NCBI GenBank assembly: GCA_963848335.1
Contig: CAWKDD010000003.1
Span: 1,178,001-1,242,000 of the forward strand
DNA length: 64,000 bases
DNA from: Chersky-840 sp963848335
GTDB taxonomy: Bacteria > Actinomycetota > Acidimicrobiia > Acidimicrobiales > UBA8190
Direction: 5' to 3'
Shown here: piece by piece, positions 27,991-38,131 of the stretch
Layout of the letters: the number at the start of each line of letters is the position of its first letter
Numbering within the stretch: the first letter of the stretch is position 1
Made by a program: the position numbers and the translations under genes
Notes under the pieces: generated by a model
Database searches by the model: none
The model's input: the letters and a program-made list of their open reading frames with translations, nothing else
Told to the model about the DNA's origin: nothing

Positions 27991-28731
27991 TCACGGGGTC
28001 GGGGATCGCCCGGAACCCGTGTCGTCGGTGCCCGCGGGCCAAGGCACCAGGCCGGCCCCGGCCCCGGCGATGATCTCCTCGAGCCGCTGTTGATGGGCGG
28101 TGACGACGGCGACGTCGTGGGGACGGCGCAACAGCGCCTGGGTCAGCGCCTCGAGGGCCTGCCACTGCTCGATCTCGTCGCGCAGCACCAACCGCAGACA
28201 CCGGGTCATGGGCGCGTCGACGACAGGGGAGACCCGACGCAGGTGGAGGTTGTATCCGACCAACAGGCGGGGGAGCACAACCCTGGCCACACCGACCAGG
28301 CGCGGGAGCGTGCCCCCGGCGGGCACGCCCGGACCGTCACCCGAGCCGATCAGGCCCCCGCCGGAGGAGGAACCGTCTCCGGCGGGCGCGACTCCGGCCA
28401 GAAGCCCGCACATGCGGTCGACCTCGGCGCTCGGAGGCGACACGAGGGTGTCGGGATCGACCGAGTCCAGTGCCGGGAGCCGGTCCGCGAACAGCTCCGC
28501 ATGCCAGGCGTGCTGCAGGCTGTACACGTCGAAGAGCATCTGGGCTTCGGGCACGGGCTCCGACGCCACCCACGATCCGAGCACCTCGAAGAGCCGGCGC
28601 TCCAGCCACCGGTACGAACCCACCAGGCGCGCCTGCGCGTGGAGCGACAGCGCCCGCACCCCCGACCCGCTGCCACCGTCGAGGGCCCCGCCACCGAGTG
28701 CCATGGCGGATGCGTCGAATCGGTCAGGCAC
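27991..28731 (-). CDS. Unknown helical protein, possibly ferritin-like
   Basis: 246 residues from GTG 28731 (8-bp overlap with the nadE stop); ATG 28704 is an alternative. Nearly all helix is predicted from composition: LSLHAQARLVGSYRWLERRLFEVLGSW, SLQHAWHAELFADRLPAL, and RLVLRDEIEQWQALEAL. Repeated E/H positions on helices recall ferritin-like four-helix bundles, but I cannot place it in a named family. A glycine/serine-rich loop lies near residues 120-145. The overlap suggests co-expression with nadE. Confidence 0.65.
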   Translation of the reverse strand: MPDRFDASAMALGGGALDGGSGSGVRALSLHAQARLVGSYRWLERRLFEVLGSWVASEPVPEAQMLFDVYSLQHAWHAELFADRLPALDSVDPDTLVSPPSAEVDRMCGLLAGVAPAGDGSSSGGGLIGSGDGPGVPAGGTLPRLVGVARVVLPRLLVGYNLHLRRVSPVVDAPMTRCLRLVLRDEIEQWQALEALTQALLRRPHDVAVVTAHQQRLEEIIAGAGAGLVPWPAGTDDTGSGRSPTP

Positions 28732-30532
28732 GCGGGAGCTCCCCGCCAGGGGCCCTGTCTTCGGGCGCCGGGTCCCGGTACCGGTTGGTGATGGGCATGC
28801 GCCGATCCTTGCCGAATGCCTTGGCGGTGATGCGGACACCGGGTGGCGACTGACGGCGTTTGTACTCGGCGCTGTCCACGAGAGCGGCCACCCGCACCAC
28901 GAGCTCGGGATCGAACCCCGAGCCCACGACGTCGGCGATCGACCGGTCGTTGAGGACCAGGGCCTCGAGCAGCGGGTCGAGGATCTCGTAGGCAGGCAGG
29001 CTCTGGTCGTCACGCTGATCCGGTCGGAGCTCCGCGGACGGGGCCTTGGTGAGCACCGATTCGGGGATCAGCTCCGAGCCCTGGCGTGCGTTTCGGTAGC
29101 GGCACAGCCGGTAGACGAGGGTCTTCGGAACGTCCTTGATGACGGCGAAACCGCCGGCCGAGTCGCCGTACAAGGTGGAGTACCCGGTGGCGAGCTCACT
29201 CTTGTTGCCCGTCGTGAGGACGATCCAGCCTCGGGCATTCGACAGCGCCATCAGGATCACGCCCCGGATGCGGGACTGAAGGTTCTCGTCGGTGAGGCCG
29301 GCGGGGTCTTCACCCAGCGCACCGGCCAGGACCGAGGTGAACGCTGCGTGCACGGTCTCGATGGGGACGACGCGGAGGTCGATACCGAGACGCTCTGCCA
29401 AGTCGGTGGCATCGGTGACCGACCCGCTGCTCGAGTAGCGCGACGGCATGGCGAGACCGTGCACGTGCCGGGCGCCGAGAGCGTCGACGGCGACGGCGGC
29501 GACGAGTGACGAGTCGACGCCCCCCGACAGGCCGATCACCGCGTCGGTGAAGCCGTTCTTGCGCAGATAGTCGCGTGTGCCGAGGACGAGCGCCTCGTAG
29601 ACCTCGGCCTCCTCTCCGAGTGTGGGTGGCGGTGGCTGCGCCGGCCGGACGCTGCGGTCGCGCGCCGTCACGCTGATCGACACCCTGGGCAGGGACCCGC
29701 CGTGGTGAGCAGCAGGGACCGGGAGGTCGACCAGGAGCGACGCCTCGACGAATCTCGGGGCGGCCCCCAGCACCTCCCCGGTGGCGTCCATGACGAAAGA
29801 CCCGCCGTCGAACACCAGCTCGTCCTGCCCACCGACCTGGTTCACGTAGGCCACAGCACACCCCGACTCCACCACCCGGGCCCGCGCCACGGCCAGGCGG
29901 TCGGCCTGGCGGCCGATCGAGAACGGCGATGCGTTCACGTTGACGACGAGCTGGGCCCCACCGGCGGCCTGCAGCGGGACAGGCCCGCCGGGGAACCACA
30001 GGTCCTCACACACCGAGACGCCAAGGGCCATGCCCGCCACGTCGTAGAGCTCGAGCTCCGTCGTTCCCGGGGCGAACCAGCGCTCCTCGTCGAACACGCC
30101 ATAGTTGGGAAGGCGACGCTTGTGGTACACACCGAGCACTCCCCCGCCCACGCACACGGCCACGGCATTGCGCAGACGGCGCGGTGCACCGCGGATGGCG
30201 GCTTCCCGGGCCACCGTGCCCGCACCGGCCGCGTGGGCCACAGCATGATCGAGGTCCTCGTCCCCCGCCACGTCGACGAACCCCACCAGTGCCAGGCACG
30301 ACGACGTGGCGGCAGCCACCTTTTCCAACGCGGCCAGGTTGTGAGCCACGAAGGCCGGCTTCAGCAACAGGTCTTCGGGGGGATATCCGGTGATGGCGAG
30401 CTCGGGGAAGGCGGCCACGTCGGACCCCTCGGCCTCGACACGCGCCAGGCAGTCGATGATCCGCGCCGCGTTGCCTTCCACTTCGCCGACGACCGTGTCG
30501 AGCTGGCACAACGCCACACGCAGGTGGGACAC
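28724..30532 (-). CDS. nadE: Glutamine-dependent NAD+ synthetase
   Basis: Last step of NAD synthesis: amidates nicotinate adenine dinucleotide with glutamine and ATP. The N-terminal nitrilase-type glutaminase has its catalytic Glu in FPELAITGYPPEDLL, Lys in YHKRRLPNYGVFDE and Cys in CEDLWFPGG. The C-terminal synthetase carries the PP-loop GLSGGVDSSLVAAVA near residue 338 and TTGNKSELATGYSTLYGD. 602 residues. GTG start at 30532, divergent from glnE with about 50 bp between them. It complements nadB and nadC in the first block. Confidence 0.96.
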   Translation of the reverse strand: MSHLRVALCQLDTVVGEVEGNAARIIDCLARVEAEGSDVAAFPELAITGYPPEDLLLKPAFVAHNLAALEKVAAATSSCLALVGFVDVAGDEDLDHAVAHAAGAGTVAREAAIRGAPRRLRNAVAVCVGGGVLGVYHKRRLPNYGVFDEERWFAPGTTELELYDVAGMALGVSVCEDLWFPGGPVPLQAAGGAQLVVNVNASPFSIGRQADRLAVARARVVESGCAVAYVNQVGGQDELVFDGGSFVMDATGEVLGAAPRFVEASLLVDLPVPAAHHGGSLPRVSISVTARDRSVRPAQPPPPTLGEEAEVYEALVLGTRDYLRKNGFTDAVIGLSGGVDSSLVAAVAVDALGARHVHGLAMPSRYSSSGSVTDATDLAERLGIDLRVVPIETVHAAFTSVLAGALGEDPAGLTDENLQSRIRGVILMALSNARGWIVLTTGNKSELATGYSTLYGDSAGGFAVIKDVPKTLVYRLCRYRNARQGSELIPESVLTKAPSAELRPDQRDDQSLPAYEILDPLLEALVLNDRSIADVVGSGFDPELVVRVAALVDSAEYKRRQSPPGVRITAKAFGKDRRMPITNRYRDPAPEDRAPGGELPRA

Positions 30533-30583
30533 GGCGAAATCTTACCGGCGTCCCCCACGAGCCCAGCCTGGCATGCTGCGGTA

Positions 30584-33385
30584 ATGGCCCCGCCGTCACC
30601 CGTAGAACACCGGGCCGGCTCCGGTCCGGGTTCGCCGGCGCCACTTCCCGCCGCGCTCACGGCGCTGGCCGGGCGCTGCGCGTCGCCCGATACCGCATCT
30701 GCGGTCCTGCGCCGGTTGGCCGAGGAACACCCCGAGGTCGTCGATCGACTGGTGCTGGGGTCCGAGCCCACCCCCCTGGCGTCGGTGCTCGTCGGCGTGT
30801 GCGCGGCCAGCAATTCCCTGGGTCGGCTGTGCGTGGTGGACCGGGTCGCTCTCGACGTCCTGGAGGACCTGGACCACCCGGTGCCGGTGGACTGCTCGGA
30901 CCCCGCCGCCCTGGCCAGAACGAAGCGGCTCGAACTGCTGCGCGTGGCGGCGAGAGACCTCCTCGGCCTCGACACGCTCGAGACGGTGGGGGCGGCACTG
31001 GCGGATCTCGCCCAGCAGGTGCTCGCCGGAGCCGTGTCGCTCGCCGGTGGGGGACCCCTGGCTGTCATTGGGATGGGGAAGCTCGGCGGGCGCGAGCTCA
31101 ACTACGCCAGTGACGTGGACGTGCTCTTCGTCTCCGCAAACGGGCCCGACGAGGAAACGGCACGCCGCGTCCTGCAGACCGCAGGCCTGTGCTTCCGGGT
31201 CGATGCCGACCTTCGGCCTGAGGGAAGGGCGGGCCCGCTCACCAGAACCCTCGAGAGCTATGCCGCCTACTGGGCGCGCTGGGCATCCACATGGGAGTTC
31301 CAGGCGCTGTTGAAAGCACGGGCCGTGGCCGGCGATGCGGAGCTCGGGCGGCAATTCGCACGCGCCGCCGACGACCAGGTGTGGGGCAGGAATTACAGCG
31401 CGGACGAGCTGGCCGCGGTGCGGTCGATGAAGGCCCGGACCGAGGGGATCGTGAGCGGGCGCGGACTGGCCACGCGCGAGATCAAGCGGGGTCCGGGGGG
31501 CATCCGTGACATCGAGTTCGCCGTCCAGCTCCTCCAGCTCGTCCACGGCCGCAACGACCCGGGCATCAGGGAGCGCTCGACACTGGGCGCGCTCACCGAG
31601 CTGGCCGAGGCGGGGTACGTGGCCGCCGAAGATGCCATCGCCCTCGGCGACGCGTACCGCTTCCTGCGGACGGTGGAGCACCGGTTGCAGCTGGTGGAGG
31701 AGGAGCAGACACACTCGGTGCCCGTCGCCGAGACCGCTCGACGCCGGCTCTCCCTCGTGCTGGGATTCGAGGACGACGCGTCGGCCTCGGCCACGAACCG
31801 GTTCGACGACGCCTTGCGCCGATGTCAACGCGATGTCCGGGCCATCCACGAGCGGCTCTTCTTCCGACCCCTGCTCGAGGCCTTCGCCACGGTCGAAGGA
31901 CCGCCCGGCTCCACACAAACGGCGAACCCCCCCGGAGAGCAGACGGCGCGCCCGGTCATGTCGTCGGAGGCCGTGGCGCGGCGCCTGGCGGCCTTCGGCT
32001 TCTCCGACCCGGCGCGTACGCGGGCAGCGGTCGAGGACCTCGCCAGCGGGCTGACGCGCAGCTCCCGGCTCATGGCCCAGCTCCTGCCGCTGCTGCTCGA
32101 CTGGCTCTCGCTCACCCCGGACCCCGACCTCGGGCTCCTCGGGCTCAGAGATCTCGTGGTCCACGCCCACCATCGCTCCCTGCTCGTCTCGACGTTCCGC
32201 GAGTCCCCCGAGGCCGCCCGGCGCCTGTGTCTGTTGCTGGGATCGAGCCGAACGCTGGTCGAGGCCATCGAACGCAATCCCGAGCTCATCGCCACCGTCG
32301 GCGGCGATGACACACTCGCCCCCACCCCGCGGGATCTCCTCGTGGCCGAAGCCGGTGAGCGACTGCAGCGCAACGATGACGAGTCGTGGCGCCGGGTACA
32401 GCTGGTGCGCATGCGACAGGACCAGCAGGTCCGTATCGCCGCCCGTGACCTGCTCGACCTCGACGACGTGGTCGACACCGGGCACGAGCTCAGCGCCCTC
32501 CACGAGGCGCTGCTCGAGGCCGGCCTCGAAGCCTTGGGCCCCGAGATGCCATTCGCCGTCGTCGGGATGGGCCGCCTCGGCGGCGCCGAGATGTCCTATG
32601 CCAGCGACCTTGACGTGCTGCTCGTCTACGAAGGCGCCGGCGCCGAAGCTGGCGATGCGCTCGCCGAGTCCTTCCTGCACCTCATGCACGGCCCGAGCCC
32701 CGCCCAGAGGGTGGCTGCCCTCGACCTCGGCCTGCGCCCCGAAGGCGGACAGGGACGACTGGCCCGCGATCTTCACGGCTACGGCCTGTACTTCGACCGG
32801 TGGGCCGAGACCTGGGAGCGCCAGGCCCTGGTCCGAGCCCGCGTCGTGGCCGGCGACCGCGATCTCGGAGATCGGTTCATGGCGGTGGTGGGGGAATTCG
32901 TATGGGACAGGCCCTTCACCGAAGTCGAGGTGGCGGCCATCAGGCGGATGAAAGCCCGCATCGAACGCGAGCGGATCTCTTCGCGAGAGGACCCGCAATT
33001 CCACCTGAAACTCGGGCGCGGCTCGCTGTCGGACATCGAGTGGACCGTGCAGCTGCTTCAGCTCCGGCACCGGGTACCGGGGACGAGCACCGTCGCCACC
33101 CTCGACACCCTGGGTGAGCTCGGGATCCTCGATCCCGGCGATCTGGCCGCGCTGGGCGATTCGTATCGCTTCTGTGAAAGGACTCGGAATCGATGGCATC
33201 TCGTCGGTGCCCTCCCGGGAGGCGCTTCCCCCGGAGACGCCCTCCCCACCGAGGCCGATCAGCTGTCGCGACTGGCCAGGAGCCTCGGCACCACACCTTC
33301 TGCGCTACGCGACGACTACCGCCGGGTGACCCGGCGCGCCCGCCGGGTGGTGGAGCGGGCCTTCTACGGGATCCAAGAGGCATGA
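30584..33385 (+). CDS. glnE: Bifunctional glutamine synthetase adenylyltransferase/removase
   Basis: Adenylylates and deadenylylates glutamine synthetase in response to nitrogen state. 933 residues with two nucleotidyltransferase domains: the first has IGMGKLGGRELNYASDVDVLF (about residues 164-184), the second VGMGRLGGAEMSYASDLDVLL (about 660-680); each is followed by a helical PII-uridylyl-glnE region (RGPGGIRDIEFAVQLLQL; RGSLSDIEWTVQLLQL). Both active sites keep their aspartates, so both activities are plausible. ATG 30584 is chosen; the long open frame upstream lies over nadE and is not coding. Confidence 0.95.
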   Translation: MAPPSPVEHRAGSGPGSPAPLPAALTALAGRCASPDTASAVLRRLAEEHPEVVDRLVLGSEPTPLASVLVGVCAASNSLGRLCVVDRVALDVLEDLDHPVPVDCSDPAALARTKRLELLRVAARDLLGLDTLETVGAALADLAQQVLAGAVSLAGGGPLAVIGMGKLGGRELNYASDVDVLFVSANGPDEETARRVLQTAGLCFRVDADLRPEGRAGPLTRTLESYAAYWARWASTWEFQALLKARAVAGDAELGRQFARAADDQVWGRNYSADELAAVRSMKARTEGIVSGRGLATREIKRGPGGIRDIEFAVQLLQLVHGRNDPGIRERSTLGALTELAEAGYVAAEDAIALGDAYRFLRTVEHRLQLVEEEQTHSVPVAETARRRLSLVLGFEDDASASATNRFDDALRRCQRDVRAIHERLFFRPLLEAFATVEGPPGSTQTANPPGEQTARPVMSSEAVARRLAAFGFSDPARTRAAVEDLASGLTRSSRLMAQLLPLLLDWLSLTPDPDLGLLGLRDLVVHAHHRSLLVSTFRESPEAARRLCLLLGSSRTLVEAIERNPELIATVGGDDTLAPTPRDLLVAEAGERLQRNDDESWRRVQLVRMRQDQQVRIAARDLLDLDDVVDTGHELSALHEALLEAGLEALGPEMPFAVVGMGRLGGAEMSYASDLDVLLVYEGAGAEAGDALAESFLHLMHGPSPAQRVAALDLGLRPEGGQGRLARDLHGYGLYFDRWAETWERQALVRARVVAGDRDLGDRFMAVVGEFVWDRPFTEVEVAAIRRMKARIERERISSREDPQFHLKLGRGSLSDIEWTVQLLQLRHRVPGTSTVATLDTLGELGILDPGDLAALGDSYRFCERTRNRWHLVGALPGGASPGDALPTEADQLSRLARSLGTTPSALRDDYRRVTRRARRVVERAFYGIQEA

Positions 33386-33462
33386 CCGGTGAGGACCAAG
33401 GACTCTCCGACGAGGCACCATTAGCATGGAATCCGGTGCAGTCAAGGCGAAGGTCCTGATCG

Positions 33463-35391
33463 GTGTCGACTCGCCACGCCCCGGTCGAACATCGCCTCGA
33501 AACCGATCCCGGCTCGGCCTCACAGGTCGACACCGTGCTGCACCTGATCCCGGACGCCGCCGTCGTGGCGGATCCGGCCGGGACGATCGTGGCGGCGAAT
33601 GCCCCTGCCGAGCTCCTGTTCGGCTACGCCCCCGGCGCCCTGGTGGGGGTGGCGGTCGACGTCCTGGTCCCCGAGCGCTTCCGGCCTCAGCACGGCACCC
33701 AGCGCGCCGCCTACGTCGCCGACCCCGCCCCTCGGCCCATGGGAACCCGTCTCGAGCTGTGGGCCGGCCGCCTCGACGGGACCGAGTTCCCCGCCGACAT
33801 CAGCCTTGCCCCTGTCGACGGGCCCTCGGGACCTTGCACGCTCGCCGTCATCCGGGACCTCACGGCCCAACGTGCCGGATGGGAGGCGGGCGCATGGTTG
33901 GCGGCCATCGTTTCGTCCTCCGAGGACGCCATCGTGTCCATGGACCTCAACGGCACACTCACCACCTGGAACCCCGGGGCCGAGCGGCTCCTCGGGTACC
34001 GATCCGAAGAGATCTGCGGAAAGCCGTTCTCGGTGCTCGTGCCCGAGAACCTGCGGCCCGACGTCGAGGAGCAGATGGCAGAGGTGAGCCGGGGTGCACA
34101 CGGCTCGGGCCGCGACACCGTGCTCCTCCACAAGAACGGCTCCGAGATCGAGGTGGCGGAGTCACTCTCGCTCATCCGAACCTCCACCGGAGCGCCCACC
34201 GGGGTCTCGGCCATGGTGCGAGACATCACCGAGCGCAAGCGCGCCGAGCGCGAATTGCGGCGACTCCTCGTCGACGGCCAGCGACGCGAGCGCTGGCTGG
34301 GCGCGATCTCCGAGGTCAGGCTGTCGATGCTCGCCGGAGGCGGGCTCGAGCAATGGCTGGCTCTGATCGCCCGGCGGGTGTCGGAATTGTCCGATGCCGA
34401 CGGGATCACCGTCAGCGTCGTCGCCGATGACGACGATTCTCGTCTGGAGGTCATCGCCACCCACGGGGCCGAGGTGCACCCACTCCGAGGTCGACGCTTC
34501 CCCATCAAGGACTCCGCCGCGGGACGGGTCTTCACCTCGGGCCGTTCGTCGCTCGCCGCCGATCCCTCCGCCTCGTCGCCGACCGATCAGGACGTCGTCC
34601 CCGTCGGCGTGGGGCCCCTCCTCCTCGTCCCCATCACCACGCTGCACGGCACCGACGGCGTGCTCGGCGTGGTCCGTCTCACAGGCCGCGCCACCTTCGG
34701 CCCCGAGGAGATCCGGGTCGTCGAGAGCTTCGCCCAGCAGGCCGGCCTGGCCATCGAGCTCGACCGCGCCCACGGAGATCGCGAAAAGCTGGCTGTGTTG
34801 AGCGAGCGGGAGAGAATCGCCCGGGACCTGCACGACCACGTCATCCAGCGGCTCTTCGCCGTGGGTATGGCACTGCAGGCGGCATCCCGTTCGATCACAG
34901 ACGTCAAGGCTCTGGACCGGATCGGGGAATCGATCGAAGAGCTCGACGCCACCATTCGCGACGTACGTTCGACCATCTTCTCCTTGGCGTTGCGCACGAG
35001 TGACGGGCCGCAGAGCAGCACTCGGGCCCGCCTGCTCGACGTCACCTCCCTCGCCGCCCAGGGCCTGGGGTTCCAACCCCGACTGCTCTTCGACGGCCCG
35101 GTCGAAACGAAGGTCCCGGAGGACCTCGTACCCGATGCGCTGGCTGTGGTGCGCGAGGGGCTCTCCAACACGGCTCGCCACGCCAAGGCGTCACGCGTCG
35201 AGGTGCGCGTCGACGTGCACGACGGGCTCACCATCACGGTGACCGACAACGGCGTGGGCATGGGCACCACCACCCGCTCGAGCGGGCTGGCGAACCTGCG
35301 TGCCCGGGCCGCGGCCCGGGGCGGGTCGATGACGGTGGGGAACGGGGACAAGCGGGGCACGCGGCTGGTGTGGCAGGTGCCGCTCGACTGA
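33463..35391 (+). CDS. PAS-PAS-GAF sensor histidine kinase (HisKA_3/NarL type)
   Basis: 642 residues with no membrane segment, so a cytoplasmic sensor. PAS 1 at about 20-145 (LIPDAAVVADPAGTIVAAN), PAS 2 at about 145-265 (EDAIVSMDLNGTLTTWNPGAE), GAF at about 285-440, then a HisKA_3 dimerisation helix with the phosphoacceptor His457 in RDLHDHVIQRLF, and an HATPase with LSNTARHAKAS and DNGVGMG. The architecture is like DevS/DosS. Its partner should be a NarL/LuxR-type response regulator, which is absent nearby. GTG 33463 start. Convergent with the KdpD N-terminal gene. Confidence 0.88.
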   Translation: MSTRHAPVEHRLETDPGSASQVDTVLHLIPDAAVVADPAGTIVAANAPAELLFGYAPGALVGVAVDVLVPERFRPQHGTQRAAYVADPAPRPMGTRLELWAGRLDGTEFPADISLAPVDGPSGPCTLAVIRDLTAQRAGWEAGAWLAAIVSSSEDAIVSMDLNGTLTTWNPGAERLLGYRSEEICGKPFSVLVPENLRPDVEEQMAEVSRGAHGSGRDTVLLHKNGSEIEVAESLSLIRTSTGAPTGVSAMVRDITERKRAERELRRLLVDGQRRERWLGAISEVRLSMLAGGGLEQWLALIARRVSELSDADGITVSVVADDDDSRLEVIATHGAEVHPLRGRRFPIKDSAAGRVFTSGRSSLAADPSASSPTDQDVVPVGVGPLLLVPITTLHGTDGVLGVVRLTGRATFGPEEIRVVESFAQQAGLAIELDRAHGDREKLAVLSERERIARDLHDHVIQRLFAVGMALQAASRSITDVKALDRIGESIEELDATIRDVRSTIFSLALRTSDGPQSSTRARLLDVTSLAAQGLGFQPRLLFDGPVETKVPEDLVPDALAVVREGLSNTARHAKASRVEVRVDVHDGLTITVTDNGVGMGTTTRSSGLANLRARAAARGGSMTVGNGDKRGTRLVWQVPLD

Positions 35392-35397
35392 GACCTG

Positions 35398-36570
35398 CTA
35401 TTGGGGCTCGGCGCTTTCCGCCAGCTCCACGTCGCGCCGGGCGATCACGTGCACATCGACGTCGCAATCCGCCGCGAAGCGCAGCACCCGCTGGACCACC
35501 GATCCCTTGGTGAGCTCCTCCCAACGACTGCGTCGGCTCGACCCCAAGACGATCTGCGTGACCTGGTGGTCGCGGGCGAAGTCCACCAGGGCGCGAGCCG
35601 GCTCGTCGCGGTTGAGCACGTGCCATTCGGCCCCGAGATCGTCGGCCAGATTGTGCAGCTGGTCGAGCCCGTCCGAGGCACGCTGGGCCTGCTCATTGGC
35701 CACCACGTGCACGGCGTGCAGGTCGGCCTTGGTCCGGGCGGCGATGCGGGCCGCCCGGCGGATCACCGCATCGGTGCCGTGCGCCCCGGTGACCGCCACC
35801 ATGATCCGCTCTCTCGTCTCCCACAGCGCGTCGGGATGTCGATCACGGAGGTAGGCGAGGAGCTCCTCCTCGGTCTCGTCGGCGACGAAACGAAGGGCGA
35901 GCTCGCGCAGCGCCACGAGGTTCTCGGTGCGGAAGAAGTGCATGAGTGCGTCGGGCACCTTCTCCGGCGGGTAGATGTTGCCGTGCACCATGCGCCGCCG
36001 GAGTGCTTCGGGTGACGAGTCGATCAGCTCCAGCTGGTCGGCTCTGCGCACCACCCAGTCCGGCACTCGTTCCCGCACCCGGGTGCCTGTCATCCGCTCC
36101 ACGGCGTCGGCGATGCTCTCGAGATGCTGGACATTGACGGTGGTGATCACGGCGATCCCGGCGTCGATGAGCTCCATGACGTCCTGCCAGCGCTTCTCGT
36201 TCCTTCCCGCGCCGGGGACGTTGGTGTGGGCCAGCTCGTCGACCAGGGCCAGCTCGGGGCGCCGGGCCAGGACGGCATCGACGTCCATCTCCTCGAACTG
36301 CGATCCCCGGTAGGCGACGACCTTGCGGGGGATCACCTCGAGGTCCCGGATCAGCTCGGCCGTGCGCGGCCGCCCGTGAGTCTCGACGAAGCCGACGACG
36401 ACGTCGGCGCCGCGGCGGTGCCGGCGCCAACCTTCGTCGAGCATGGCGAAGGTCTTCCCCACGCCGGCGGCCGCTCCCATGTAGATCCGGAAGCGGCCCG
36501 TGGGGCCGACGGCGTCGGACTCGACCGGCTCCCGGTGGTCGGTCGTGCCTGGATCGGTCATGTGCCCCAT
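35398..36570 (-). CDS. Stand-alone KdpD N-terminal sensor protein (KdpD + USP domains)
   Basis: 390 residues comprising only the cytoplasmic N-terminal half of KdpD. Walker A GAAAGVGKT at 32-40, the KdpD signature ALVDELAHTNVPGAGRNEKRWQD, TTVNVQHLES, then a universal-stress domain from about residue 240 (IMVAVTGAHGTDAVIRRAAR, IVLGSSRRSRWEEL). It stops before the membrane part. The missing half (membrane, GAF, kinase) is the divergent gene at 36647. Solo KdpD N domains are known in cyanobacteria and Deinococcus. ATG 36570 or 36561 can start it; 76 bp separate the two divergent starts. Confidence 0.88.
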   Translation of the reverse strand: MGHMTDPGTTDHREPVESDAVGPTGRFRIYMGAAAGVGKTFAMLDEGWRRHRRGADVVVGFVETHGRPRTAELIRDLEVIPRKVVAYRGSQFEEMDVDAVLARRPELALVDELAHTNVPGAGRNEKRWQDVMELIDAGIAVITTVNVQHLESIADAVERMTGTRVRERVPDWVVRRADQLELIDSSPEALRRRMVHGNIYPPEKVPDALMHFFRTENLVALRELALRFVADETEEELLAYLRDRHPDALWETRERIMVAVTGAHGTDAVIRRAARIAARTKADLHAVHVVANEQAQRASDGLDQLHNLADDLGAEWHVLNRDEPARALVDFARDHQVTQIVLGSSRRSRWEELTKGSVVQRVLRFAADCDVDVHVIARRDVELAESAEPQ

Positions 36571-36646
36571 TGTGCCCCGTACCCAGGTGCTCAGGAGCAA
36601 TCGGGCACCGGTATCTTGGAAGCGCGAGGGATGCGAGGTCGAACCC

Positions 36647-38131
36647 ATGGGAACACAGCGGCGAATGGTGGTGGGGTCGATCGCCGCCCTCGCGGCCATG
36701 GCCGTGCTGGCGGCAGGCATGCTGCCGCTGCGGAGCCACCTGAGCGTCGCCACCACCGCCCTCGTCCTCATCGTCCCCGTCGTGATCGGGGTCGTCCTGG
36801 GGGGCTTCCGGGCCGGCGTCTTCGGCGTGATCGCCGGGTTCTTGGTCTACGACCTGTTGTTCATCCCGCCCTACTACACGCTGTCGGTGGGGGTGAGCGA
36901 GAACTGGGTGGCCCTCGCCGTCTACATAGCGGTGATGTTGCTCGTCGCCAGCGTCGTGGCGCGCTTGGAAACTGCCCGCGCCGAAGCCCGCCAGCACGAG
37001 AGAGCCATCCGGCGCCTGTTCGAGCTCACCGACCTCCTCATCGAGGACCGTCCGCTCCCCGAGGTCCTCGAGCTGATCGTGTCGACGGTCTACGAGGCCT
37101 TCGCCTTGCGCAGCGTGGCTCTGGTCCTTCCGGTCGAAGCCCAGCTCGAGGTGGTGGCCTCCGCCGGGGCGCCCCTTTCGGATGCCGAGAGCCATCAGGT
37201 GGTGCCTGCGCCAGGGACCCCCGTCAGCCTCGGGGCCTCCACGGCGTCGCCGGGGGACCAGGCCCACACAGTGGCCCTGAGTGCCATAGGCCGCCCCATC
37301 GGCCTGCTGCACATGTGGGGCGCGGAGCTCACCCGCTACGACCAGGAGCTCCTGCACACCTTCGCCAATCACATGGCACTTGCCCTCGAGCGGGCTCAGC
37401 TGCGCGAGCAGGCACTGCGCACAGAGCTGCTCGAGGAGGTCGACCGCCTGCAGCGAGCCCTGGTGGGTGCGGTGTCCCACGACCTGCGCACTCCGCTGGC
37501 GACCATCAAGGCTTCGGCGTCCACGCTGCGCAACACCGCGGCGGAGGTGCCGCTTCCCGACCGTGAGCTGCTGCTCGAGCTCATCGACAATCAGACGGAT
37601 CGCCTCGACCGCTTGGTGACCAACCTGCTCGACCTGTCGCGCGTCCAGGCGGGTGCGCTCGAGCTGCGCAACCAACCGATCTCGGTGGGCGATCTCGTGG
37701 CCGACGCCCTGCGTGGCATCGGCCATTCCGCCGAGCGTGCCCCGGTCACCGTCGCCATCGACGACGACCTCCCCCTCGTGGACGTCGACCACCTGCTGAT
37801 CGGGCAGGTGCTCGCCAACCTTCTCGACAATGCCGCCCGCTACGCACCGGCGTGCACGTCGATCACCGTCTCCGCGTGCCTCCGTGGCGACGGCCTCGTG
37901 CAAATGGCCGTGGAGGACAAAGGCCCGGGCATCCCCCGGGCCGAGCGGACCAACGTCTTCCGCATGTTCAACCGCAGCGGGAACTCTGGCGGCACCGGCG
38001 TCGGCCTGTCGATCGCCAAGGCGTTCGTGGAGGCGCACGACCAGCAGATATGGGTCGAGGACGTTGCGGGCGGCGGCGCCCGCTTCTGCTTCACCCTCCC
38101 GCCCGCACCGGTCCCCTCGGTCGTGCGCTGA
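36647..38131 (+). CDS. KdpD C-terminal half: membrane sensor histidine kinase
   Basis: 494 residues: a DUF4118-type four-helix membrane domain (about residues 10-105; LRSHLSVATTALVLIVPVV, LVYDLLFIPPYYTLSV), a GAF domain (about 130-260), a HisKA helix with His277 in GAVSHDLRTPLATIKAS, and an HATPase (LDNAARYAP, DKGPGIP, GGTGVGLSIAKAF). This is exactly the part missing from the divergent gene. kdpE follows at once (adjacent bases), so this is the kinase of a Kdp-type two-component system. No kdpFABC transporter is in the window. Confidence 0.9.
   Translation: MGTQRRMVVGSIAALAAMAVLAAGMLPLRSHLSVATTALVLIVPVVIGVVLGGFRAGVFGVIAGFLVYDLLFIPPYYTLSVGVSENWVALAVYIAVMLLVASVVARLETARAEARQHERAIRRLFELTDLLIEDRPLPEVLELIVSTVYEAFALRSVALVLPVEAQLEVVASAGAPLSDAESHQVVPAPGTPVSLGASTASPGDQAHTVALSAIGRPIGLLHMWGAELTRYDQELLHTFANHMALALERAQLREQALRTELLEEVDRLQRALVGAVSHDLRTPLATIKASASTLRNTAAEVPLPDRELLLELIDNQTDRLDRLVTNLLDLSRVQAGALELRNQPISVGDLVADALRGIGHSAERAPVTVAIDDDLPLVDVDHLLIGQVLANLLDNAARYAPACTSITVSACLRGDGLVQMAVEDKGPGIPRAERTNVFRMFNRSGNSGGTGVGLSIAKAFVEAHDQQIWVEDVAGGGARFCFTLPPAPVPSVVR

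Noticed and set aside
29702..30583. N-terminal extension of glnE by about 294 residues
   Set aside because: It overlies nadE in antisense and has shadow composition; GlnE homology begins after ATG 30584.
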